5,657 bases of DNA from Lentisphaerota bacterium (GTDB lineage: Bacteria; Verrucomicrobiota; Kiritimatiellia; UBA8416; JAFGTH01): NCBI GenBank assembly GCA_016934225.1, contig JAFGTH010000056.1, positions 1 through 5,657 on the forward strand. Reading direction: 5' to 3'. Positions 1 through 5,464 of the stretch are shown piece by piece. Positions within the stretch are counted from its first letter, which is position 1. Each line of letters starts with the position of its first letter. A program made the position numbers and the translations under genes. The notes beneath the pieces were generated by a model. The model saw nothing but the letters and a program-made list of their open reading frames with translations, searched no databases and was not told the origin of the DNA.

Positions 1-209
1 ACGGCGTTTAGCGTTGCGACGGATTCCTTACGCAAGTCAATCAACTGTTCGCGCAAGATTCCGTTTATGCCATGTAACGAACCGAATATTTTCTTAATGT
101 TTTTGTGTTTTCTTGCTTCTAGCACGATTCCAACCAGACTTTGATTGATCACCATGGATGGGCCGCCGCTTTGCGCTATCAGCATATTACCTGTTATGTT
201 TTTCTTCAT
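1..209 (-). CDS. pfp: PfkA-family phosphofructokinase, probably pyrophosphate-dependent (N-terminal 69 residues, truncated by window edge)
   Basis: The ATG lies at 209-207 and an AGGAG ribosome binding site at 222-218 is 8 bases upstream, which fixes the start. The visible 69 residues begin MKKNITGNMLIAQSGGPSMV. They carry the SGGPS loop (residues 14-18) followed by VINQSLVG and, at 41-52, a segment of the form IFGSLHGINGIL, then an LRKES segment at 59-63. This order matches the N-terminus of PfkA-fold enzymes of the diphosphate--fructose-6-phosphate 1-phosphotransferase type, which have GGP rather than the GGD of typical ATP enzymes in the first glycine loop. The family reversibly phosphorylates fructose 6-phosphate in the cytoplasm, using pyrophosphate or ATP. 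The residues that decide the phosphate donor (GGDD versus GGDG) lie beyond the window, so PPi dependence is inferred. The gene is divergent from dciA. Confidence 0.85.
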   Translation of the reverse strand, partial: MKKNITGNMLIAQSGGPSMVINQSLVGIVLEARKHKNIKKIFGSLHGINGILREQLIDLRKESVATLNA

Positions 210-290
210 ATTATATTCTCCTCACCGATTCCCAATGTGAATTATGAATCTGACACTGTTTTACATGGCGAATCAAGTTCAAATTGTGAT
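210..290. promoter_or_regulatory. Divergent intergenic region between pfp and dciA
   Basis: This 81-bp gap must carry the leftward signals for pfp and probably the rightward ones for dciA. The only clear element is the pfp ribosome binding site (AGGAG, 222-218 on the minus strand). I looked for -35/-10 pairs in both directions and found no convincing one. A TATAAT string on the minus strand (215-210) abuts the pfp start codon, downstream of the ribosome binding site, so it cannot be the promoter for that start. Confidence 0.4.
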
Positions 291-689
291 ATGTTAAGGA
301 CAATGAAGAGACGCAAGCAATTCAACCGCGGCAAATGGATGGTAGCACGGGAACGGTTTGGGATTGTCGAGTTCAATCCGGACAACAAACGCGAGGATGC
401 GATAGCAGTCGGATCTGCAATTTCGGCTCTTATGAAAAAGCTTGGAATTGAGGACAATCTCAGGATGCGTCACATCGAGGATGATTGGGCGGACATTGTT
501 GGCGGGGCAGTGGCGCAACATACCAGGCCTGGCAAACTGGAAGGGGGCAACCTCGTAGTGTTTGTGGACAGTTCCGTTTGGCTGAGCGAATTGAGCAGGT
601 ATGGGCGCGACGATATGCTTGCAAATCTTCGACAGAAATTCGGCGACAGGAAGATCAAATCCATATCACTGCAACCGGATCCCGGATAA
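291..689 (+). CDS. dciA: DciA-like (DUF721) replicative helicase loader/operator protein
   Basis: From the ATG at 291 the product has 132 residues. The C-terminal half shows the DUF721 pattern in order: a conserved Trp in DDW (residue 66) followed by IVG (69-71), then HTRP (77-80), then an L-x-V-type strand ending in SSVW (94-97) with LSEL after it, and a final segment KIKSISLQP. The N-terminus is short and basic (KRRKQ). DciA is the ancestral bacterial partner of the DnaB replicative helicase in genomes without DnaC or DnaI; it promotes helicase loading in the cytoplasm. The start is uncertain. The ATG at 291 has no good ribosome binding site, and the ATG at 303 has an AAGGA (296-300) only 2 bases upstream. 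A longer in-frame opening from 141 is rejected because it runs through the pfp gene on the other strand. The gene converges on the kinase gene. The family call is firm; the functional name is transferred from the family. Confidence 0.82.
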   Translation: MLRTMKRRKQFNRGKWMVARERFGIVEFNPDNKREDAIAVGSAISALMKKLGIEDNLRMRHIEDDWADIVGGAVAQHTRPGKLEGGNLVVFVDSSVWLSELSRYGRDDMLANLRQKFGDRKIKSISLQPDPG

Positions 690-701
690 CACGCGCCGGG
701 A
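680..701 (+). terminator. Hairpin over the dciA stop codon, possible terminator
   Basis: A perfect 6-bp GC-rich inverted repeat, TCCCGG (680-685) and CCGGGA (696-701), encloses a 10-base loop that contains the dciA TAA stop. No T-run follows it, so it is not a canonical intrinsic terminator. It could act as a Rho-dependent or 3'-end-stabilising structure, or be chance. Confidence 0.25.
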
Positions 702-724
702 GTATCGGACATACAGCTTAATCC

Positions 725-751
725 TCAATGCCTTGACCTCGATTGGCATGA
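725..751. terminator. Weak stem-loop between convergent dciA and kinase genes
   Basis: ATGCC (728-732) pairs with GGCAT (745-749) across a 12-base loop, and T725-C726 can pair with G750-A751 if A727 bulges. The convergent position suits a bidirectional terminator, but the stem is weak and there is no U-tract on either strand. Confidence 0.2.
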
Positions 752-769
752 ACTCGTGAAATAAACAGG

Positions 770-3478
770 CTAATCGTACAGTGGCGCCAGTAGTTTTTTT
801 GCCTTGTTCTCAAGATCGGGGCAGAATTCAAGCGCCTTATCAACATATCGGATGGCGGTGGGGATGGCTCTATTGCCACCTGTTTCGTAGCAGAAAATTG
901 CGGTAGAAAGGTTTTGTTCGCCAAGCACTCTTGTTCGATATGTTGACTTGGACAGGTAGTGGTTGATGATCTTGAACATTTGAGCCGTGGTGACTCCGCT
1001 CCATGGTATTACGCGATCCTTAAGCTTTAGACCTGTTTCGTCAGCTCCGTATATGCTTTGCGCGCCCAAGCGGGTTAAAAACCCCCATTCATAAGGTTCG
1101 TCGTTAAGCCCCTTGATTACAAACCGTTTTAGTTCGTCAAGCCGGGTATATCGTTCAATCATAATACTGATTTCTTTCTTGCCTTTGTCCGATTCGAAGC
1201 GCGAAAGAAGGTCTTTGAAACTGTCTGCCGTCTCTTTATATTGGTGTTGCATAATCATCGGTTCGATGGCGGTTCTAGTGTCTTTGATTTGTTGCATTTC
1301 CAGTTCGATGAGATTCTGGAGGGCGGCCTCTTTTCTTTGGCGTTCCAGTTCGGCAAGTCTTTCTTTCTCGGCCTGTTCCTCTGTCAGCTTTTTCATATTG
1401 CGTTCTGCTACGACGCTGTCCTTTATCCGTGTGACTTCCTTGAACGCTGTTTCGGTTTCCTTAAAAACCGCGATCGCATCGGTATTGATGGTTTTCAAGT
1501 TCTCCGTTTGGTTGTGCATTTCCTTAATTCTGTTGGTGATTTCGGTGTTTTTAGCGATCAGAAATTGTGTTTGTGCGGAAGCGCCTTTGATATCGTTGGC
1601 AATTCTGTTCAGGTGCCCAGCCTGGTAGGCATCGTCGTAAGCTTTGTTGGCCATGGCATGCGTTTGAAATGCCGCGAGTTCAATTTCGTGTGCGGTTTTG
1701 GCTATGCGGGCTGCGGTTTTTGCGGATGCCAGGACTTGCTTCGCATAAGTTTTAATAGGAGGCTCGTCAACATTGTCCGATTCCGGTTGCAGTTCCGGTT
1801 GAAATTCCGACTGTAATTCCGCATTGGACAGTGCTGTAGGATCGGTTGGTTCTGTGCGCATCCGATCCGGTTGTTCCGCAGGCATTTCGGGCGAAGCGGC
1901 TTCTTCGCCAACAGTTGAGTTAGTGCTCTGAGGCGTGGCTGTTAATGCCGGTGTATTGGACGGAGCATTCGCAGTTTCCTCGGCCGGTTCGGGAGGCGCT
2001 ATTTCGAGGATTTCGCCGAGTACAATAAACACGAAATTGGTGGTATCGTTGACCATGGCTTGTGTGGCTTCCGTGATTTTGACTATATTGGTTACGGTGA
2101 GCAGCGCTGACAAATACATGGTATCGGATTTATCCTTATTTTTGGTCATGGCGAATGTTTCGCGTCGGATATTAATGGCCAGTTTCTGTTTGAATTTGAC
2201 GAAAACAACAACGCCGGTAATGGACGCAGCGATAAGCATAATGAACAGAATCCAGAGATAGGCCTTGGATCGTTTCTTTTTTCTGCCTTGCGTTCCTGAT
2301 TTGATCTTTCTACCCATCGTGGGCGCAGCAGCGGATGTAGAGACGGATGTGACTTGCGCTGCAGAGATAGCGTCATCTTTGCTTATACGTACGCGTGTAG
2401 ATAAGGCGTCAGGAACGTCGTCCGGCAATGCCTTTTCGATTGCGCCGGAGCTGATAGATAAAGAGGGCCGTTTTTTTGCAATTAATACTTTGCCGCTCCG
2501 TTTCGCGGAAGGGATTTGTTTTTTGGCGCCGAGATCGAACACCAATTTTGTGAAATCGCTGACCAGTGAATTGTATGTGGGATGGCGGCGTGCCGGGTTT
2601 TGTTCCAACATTCGTGCAATAATGGTCTCGATACGTTTATCAATGTTGTTTCTAATAGTGCTTAGCAGTGGTGCGGGGTTGTTGAGTCTGGCCTTGACCA
2701 CGTCAATGGGTGTTTCTCCTTCAAATGGAGGGCGACGGGCAAGAGCATGGAACAATGTTGCACCGAGACTGTACATATCGGAGCGCGCATCAGCTTTTTT
2801 GCGTTGTATTTTCTCGGGAGCGATATAATACGGTGTGCCCCAGATGCCTTCTGTTTGTGATTGGTGGGCGAAGGACGCTATGCCAAAATCAACCAGTTTG
2901 GCTGTCATTTTCTCATCGAGCAGGATATTCTCCGGTTTGATATCGCCATGGATAAGGCCGACTTCGCTGGCGGCCATGAGGCCCTGCGCAATATCTAATC
3001 CGACCTGCATCACGAAACCCTGGTCGAGTTCGCTTTCCTGTTCAATGAGCTTGTCCAGGTGTTGGCCGGAAATGAGTTCCATTACGATATATGGTTGACC
3101 TTTCTCTTGCCCGAACGAATATATCTGGGCTATGTTCGGATGGTTCAGTTTGGCCACGGCCTGAGCTTCGCGCTTGAACGTCTCGACGAATTCGCTGCTT
3201 TCGCCGAGCGATTTGAGCATGACCTTAATGGCGACATCTCTGCCCAGGGATTCATCACGAGCGTGATATACTCCGCCCATACCGCCTGTGCCGAGCAGGG
3301 AAAGGAGCAGAAAGTGCCCGAGGCGAGCCGGCACGGTATCAATGTTGTTGCAATCAGGGCATTCAACACGCATGAACGCATCGAGATCGCTTACATCAAT
3401 TTCACAACCACAAGCGCTACATCGTATTTCCGATACAGAGTCGGTCAGAATATTAACGTTACTGCTATCGGCCGCCAT
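770..3478 (-). CDS. Membrane-anchored eukaryotic-like Ser/Thr protein kinase with N-terminal zinc ribbon and large extracytoplasmic region
   Basis: The product has 902 residues; the ATG at 3478-3476 follows a GGAG (3488-3485) by 6 bases. Domains in order: a Cys4 zinc-ribbon-like module (C20-x2-C23 and C40-x2-C43); a Hanks-type kinase domain (about 55-315) with glycine loop GTGGMGGV (63-70), VAIK lysine K85, probable helix-C Glu104, catalytic HGDIKPEN (177-184; Asp179, Lys181, Asn184), DFG (197-199), GTPYYIAPE (214-222) and SDMYSLG (233-239); a Ser/Lys-rich juxtamembrane stretch ending in a basic cluster (399-405); one membrane span (about 407-427); a Pro/Glu/Thr-rich linker (about 494-575); an Ala/Lys/Glu-rich helical, probably coiled-coil stretch (about 577-735) with a doubled heptad AKTAxxI at 586-599; and an unrecognised domain (about 780-902). 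All key catalytic residues are present, so it should phosphorylate Ser/Thr of cytoplasmic targets, with the C-terminal half outside the membrane as a possible sensor. The Arg of HRD is Gly (non-RD type). The substrate is unknown. The gene is divergent from lgt and convergent with dciA. Confidence 0.93.
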   Translation of the reverse strand: MAADSSNVNILTDSVSEIRCSACGCEIDVSDLDAFMRVECPDCNNIDTVPARLGHFLLLSLLGTGGMGGVYHARDESLGRDVAIKVMLKSLGESSEFVETFKREAQAVAKLNHPNIAQIYSFGQEKGQPYIVMELISGQHLDKLIEQESELDQGFVMQVGLDIAQGLMAASEVGLIHGDIKPENILLDEKMTAKLVDFGIASFAHQSQTEGIWGTPYYIAPEKIQRKKADARSDMYSLGATLFHALARRPPFEGETPIDVVKARLNNPAPLLSTIRNNIDKRIETIIARMLEQNPARRHPTYNSLVSDFTKLVFDLGAKKQIPSAKRSGKVLIAKKRPSLSISSGAIEKALPDDVPDALSTRVRISKDDAISAAQVTSVSTSAAAPTMGRKIKSGTQGRKKKRSKAYLWILFIMLIAASITGVVVFVKFKQKLAINIRRETFAMTKNKDKSDTMYLSALLTVTNIVKITEATQAMVNDTTNFVFIVLGEILEIAPPEPAEETANAPSNTPALTATPQSTNSTVGEEAASPEMPAEQPDRMRTEPTDPTALSNAELQSEFQPELQPESDNVDEPPIKTYAKQVLASAKTAARIAKTAHEIELAAFQTHAMANKAYDDAYQAGHLNRIANDIKGASAQTQFLIAKNTEITNRIKEMHNQTENLKTINTDAIAVFKETETAFKEVTRIKDSVVAERNMKKLTEEQAEKERLAELERQRKEAALQNLIELEMQQIKDTRTAIEPMIMQHQYKETADSFKDLLSRFESDKGKKEISIMIERYTRLDELKRFVIKGLNDEPYEWGFLTRLGAQSIYGADETGLKLKDRVIPWSGVTTAQMFKIINHYLSKSTYRTRVLGEQNLSTAIFCYETGGNRAIPTAIRYVDKALEFCPDLENKAKKLLAPLYD
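1781..1828 (-). repeat. Four degenerate 12-bp tandem repeats inside the kinase linker
   Basis: Read on the plus strand, four consecutive 12-mers each begin TTCCG: 1781-1792, 1793-1804, 1805-1816 and 1817-1828. The first two are nearly identical (TTCCGGTTGCAG and TTCCGGTTGAAA). In the kinase they encode a four-residue periodicity, xELQ-SEFQ-PELQ-PESD type, around residues 551-566, in the Pro/Glu-rich linker outside the membrane. This looks like local slippage expansion of a flexible spacer. Confidence 0.75.
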
Positions 3479-3495
3479 AGCTTGCTCCAGATATC

Positions 3496-3509
3496 GAACG
3501 TAACCGTTC
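3496..3509. promoter_or_regulatory. Inverted repeat GAACG-N4-CGTTC upstream of the kinase, possible operator
   Basis: A perfect 5-bp inverted repeat (GAACG at 3496-3500, CGTTC at 3505-3509) with a TAAC centre lies about 8 bp upstream of the kinase ribosome binding site. A bound regulator, or an RNA hairpin in the leader, could affect kinase expression. Such a short palindrome may also arise by chance. Confidence 0.25.
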
Positions 3510-3538
3510 AGACACGATATAAATGGCTTCGGAAATCC

Positions 3539-3551
3539 TGAACCGTGTTCA
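3539..3551. promoter_or_regulatory. Inverted repeat TGAAC-N3-GTTCA, possible operator
   Basis: A perfect 5-bp inverted repeat (TGAAC 3539-3543, GTTCA 3547-3551) with a CGT centre shares the GAAC/GTTC core with the palindrome at 3496-3509. Two related palindromes about 42 bp apart (roughly four helical turns) would suit a dimeric regulator binding twice, but the spacers differ (3 versus 4-6 bases), so this is only suggestive. Confidence 0.25.
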
Positions 3552-3642
3552 AGTAGTTATTGCCCTATTTCTACATGTTAGATTGTTAGTGCTTGCATTG
3601 TCCATACAGAAATCTCCATACTGCATTTTTTGAGGCGTTGTA

Positions 3643-4464
3643 ATGCATCCAATAGTCTTAAACATCGGATCATTGAAGATTACTTCTTATGGAGTCATGT
3701 TGGCGTTGGGCCTGCTTGTCGGTTTTGGAGTTGGGTCCATGCTTGCCCGGAAAAGGGGTTGGGGAGTCAATTTCTGCTCCGATTTTTTGTTCTGGATGAT
3801 AGTTGCCGGAGTTTTGGGCGCGCGATTGGCATATGTGATATCTGACTACAGGTATTTTCTGGAACATCCATTGGAAATTATCAGAGTAGATAAAGGCGGA
3901 TTGATCTATTATGGCGGATTTGTAGGGGCGTGTAGTTCGATATACTTGTTTGCGAAGAGCAGAAGGGAAAGTCCATTGGCGCTTTATGATCTCGCGTTGG
4001 CTGTAACACCTTTGGTGCATATGTTTGGGCGTGTGGGATGTTTTCTCAATGGCTGTTGTTTTGGAAGAAGTTATGATGGGCCGTTGTGTGTAAGGTTTCC
4101 TCACGGCAGTTTGGCATGGGCGGAACAATGGCGTGCGCAATTGCTTCCTCCAGAAAGTTATTATGGCGCCAGTCTTTGCGTGTATCCGGTTCAGCTCTAC
4201 GAAGCCGGATTGAACCTGGCGCTGTTTTTTTTCTTGATGTGGGTATATTCCAGGAACAAACGTAACGGTGTGGTTGCAGGTCTTTACCTCATTGGGTATC
4301 CGACAATACGTTTTTTCATGGAGTTTTTGCGTGGCGATGAGCGAATGCGATGGTTCGGATACACAGTCGCGCAAGATGTCAGCATGTTGCTTTTTCTTCT
4401 TGGTTGTATCATCTTGTGGCACGTCAACCGCGTTCGTTCGTTGGCGACAGAGAATGTTGATTGA
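3643..4464 (+). CDS. lgt: Phosphatidylglycerol--prolipoprotein diacylglyceryl transferase
   Basis: The product has 273 residues, close to the usual 270-290. Lgt transfers diacylglyceryl from phosphatidylglycerol to the lipobox cysteine of prolipoproteins, the first step of lipoprotein maturation, in the cytoplasmic membrane. It has about seven hydrophobic spans. Family landmarks: IGSLKITSYGVMLALG (8-23), KGGLIYYGGFVGA (84-96), the signature HMFGRVGCFLNGCCFG (126-141) with the essential Arg at 130, YPVQLYEA (181-188), and the C-terminal IRFFMEFLRGDE (222-233) with Arg223, Glu227 and Arg230. Compared with E. coli Lgt as I align it by eye, His103 corresponds to Tyr90, Asn146 to Cys133 and Glu151 to Cys138; this combination recurs in many non-enterobacterial Lgt proteins. 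GAGG at 3632-3635 sits 7 bases before the ATG. rluD follows after 48 bp on the same strand and is probably co-transcribed. Confidence 0.95.
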   Translation: MHPIVLNIGSLKITSYGVMLALGLLVGFGVGSMLARKRGWGVNFCSDFLFWMIVAGVLGARLAYVISDYRYFLEHPLEIIRVDKGGLIYYGGFVGACSSIYLFAKSRRESPLALYDLALAVTPLVHMFGRVGCFLNGCCFGRSYDGPLCVRFPHGSLAWAEQWRAQLLPPESYYGASLCVYPVQLYEAGLNLALFFFLMWVYSRNKRNGVVAGLYLIGYPTIRFFMEFLRGDERMRWFGYTVAQDVSMLLFLLGCIILWHVNRVRSLATENVD

Positions 4465-4470
4465 TGCTGT

Positions 4471-4485
4471 TGCGGGTTCACCGCA
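4471..4485 (+). other. Small hairpin in the lgt-rluD gap (attenuator or processing site candidate)
   Basis: TGCGG (4471-4475) and CCGCA (4481-4485) form a perfect 5-bp stem with a 5-base loop, 6 bases after the lgt stop. A T-rich stretch (4487-4500) follows and leads into the rluD ribosome binding site. It resembles a weak terminator or attenuator that could lower rluD expression relative to lgt. The stem is short, so chance is possible. Confidence 0.3.
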
Positions 4486-4512
4486 TGGGTTTGTTCTGTT
4501 GGAGGTCCGGTT

Positions 4513-5457
4513 GTGAGGTTGCGTGTATCCGGATTGCAGACCGGTTGCAGACTGGACAAATGGCTGGACGGACAACTGCCTGATGTTTCCCGTGCCAGGA
4601 TTCAATCATTCATCAAGACAGGCAATATCACTGTTAACGGAGCGCGTGTTGCGCCTCACAAAAAAATCGTCAACGGATTTATTGTTGATGTTGTAATGCC
4701 TCCGGTAGCGGAGGCAAGATTATCTGCAGAAGATATTCGTTTGGATGTTATTTATGAAGATTCAGACATTGTCGTTGTGAATAAGCCGCCCGGATTGGTT
4801 GTTCATCCGGGCGCGGGACATGCTTCTGGTACGCTGGCCAACGCCATTCTTTATCGGTGCTCCGACATAGCAGGTGTCGGCGGCGAAATGAGGCCGGGAA
4901 TAGTGCATCGTTTGGACAAAGACACAAGCGGCTTGTTGGTTGTGGCCAAGAATGACATGGCGCACAGGAGTCTGACTTCTCAATTCAAGGAAGGTATTGT
5001 AAAAAAGAAATATGTTGCGCTTGTGTCCGGTGTTCCTTGTCCTGAATCGGGACGAATAGAAACTTTCATTGGACGCAGTCGCGGTGACAGAAAGAAAATG
5101 GTTGTGCGGATGATTTCTCGCGATGAACAATTGACGAAAGGCGCTGCGCGTCGCGCGGTTACAAATTATGCCGTGCTTGAAAAACTTGGTAAAGTATGTT
5201 TGCTCAATGTTGAGATTGAGACAGGACGGACGCATCAGATACGTGTGCACATGGCGCATATCGGCCATCCAGTTGTTGGTGACAAGCAGTATGGTGGGCG
5301 TCGGTGGCGGGATGTTGCGGAATGTGTCGGCGTTGGGCGTCAGTTATTGCACGCTCGGCAGTTGTCGTTTTTGCATCCCAGGGATGGAAAGAGGGTCGTA
5401 TACACGGCGCAACTACCTTTCGACTTTATGGAAGTATTAAAGCGTTTGCGTTGCTGA
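4513..5457 (+). CDS. rluD: RluA-family 23S rRNA pseudouridine synthase, RluD-like
   Basis: The product has 314 residues, normal for RluD-type enzymes. It isomerises specific uridines of 23S rRNA; RluD itself makes pseudouridines in helix 69. An N-terminal S4 RNA-binding domain (about 13-60) includes RLDKWL, SRARIQSFIKTG and VNGARV. The catalytic domain shows YEDSDIVVVNKPPGLVVHPG (81-100), PGIVHRLDKDTSGLLVVAKN (128-147) with the catalytic Asp135, the KKYVALVSG strand (165-173), GRTHQIRVHM (238-247), GHPVVGDKQYGG (251-262) and LLHARQLSFLHP (278-289). The start is a GTG at 4513, chosen because GGAGG (4501-4505) lies 7 bases upstream and the S4 domain begins directly after. It is the second gene after lgt. 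Exact site specificity cannot be separated from RluA/RluC by sequence alone, although the S4 domain and length favour RluD. Confidence 0.94.
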   Translation: MRLRVSGLQTGCRLDKWLDGQLPDVSRARIQSFIKTGNITVNGARVAPHKKIVNGFIVDVVMPPVAEARLSAEDIRLDVIYEDSDIVVVNKPPGLVVHPGAGHASGTLANAILYRCSDIAGVGGEMRPGIVHRLDKDTSGLLVVAKNDMAHRSLTSQFKEGIVKKKYVALVSGVPCPESGRIETFIGRSRGDRKKMVVRMISRDEQLTKGAARRAVTNYAVLEKLGKVCLLNVEIETGRTHQIRVHMAHIGHPVVGDKQYGGRRWRDVAECVGVGRQLLHARQLSFLHPRDGKRVVYTAQLPFDFMEVLKRLRC

Positions 5458-5464
5458 TTTTTCT

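Larger units (their letters stand above)
3479..3642. promoter_or_regulatory. Divergent intergenic region between the kinase and lgt
   Basis: This 164-bp gap must hold the start signals for both directions. For lgt, GAGG at 3632-3635 is the ribosome binding site (7 bases before the ATG). A poor promoter-like pair is TTGCAT (3593-3598) and CATACT (3617-3622) with 18-bp spacing. For the kinase, GGAG at 3488-3485 is the ribosome binding site, and TATATC (3521-3516 on the minus strand) is the only -10-like string, without a good -35. Two short GAAC/GTTC palindromes lie in the kinase-proximal half (3496-3509 and 3539-3551). Transcription starts are not proven. Confidence 0.4.

Noticed and set aside
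210..215. TATAAT on the minus strand as a -10 promoter element for pfp
   Set aside because: It lies between the ribosome binding site and the ATG of pfp, so a transcript from it would lack the ribosome binding site and the start codon.
141..290. N-terminal extension of dciA back to the ATG at 141
   Set aside because: The extension overlaps the start of pfp on the opposite strand, which has a clear ribosome binding site and family motifs, and the added residues do not match DUF721 proteins.
1113..1816. Hydrophobic Ser/Leu/Phe-rich open frames on the plus strand opposite the kinase
   Set aside because: They are the antisense of the Lys/Glu/Ala-rich helical region of the kinase; codons for charged residues read as hydrophobic codons on the other strand.
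3496..3551. LexA (SOS) boxes of the GAAC-N4-GTTC type
   Set aside because: The core half-sites are present, but the spacers between GAAC and GTTC are 6 and 3 bases rather than 4, and neither neighbouring gene is a DNA-damage gene.
3670..4605. A 311-codon open frame on the minus strand opposite lgt
   Set aside because: It is exactly antisense to lgt, whose family motifs are unmistakable. The predicted product is low in recognisable structure, has no domain signature and no ribosome binding site.
4762..5268. A 168-codon minus-strand frame opposite rluD
   Set aside because: It is a shadow of a gene with full pseudouridine synthase motifs, and no protein-like features are visible.
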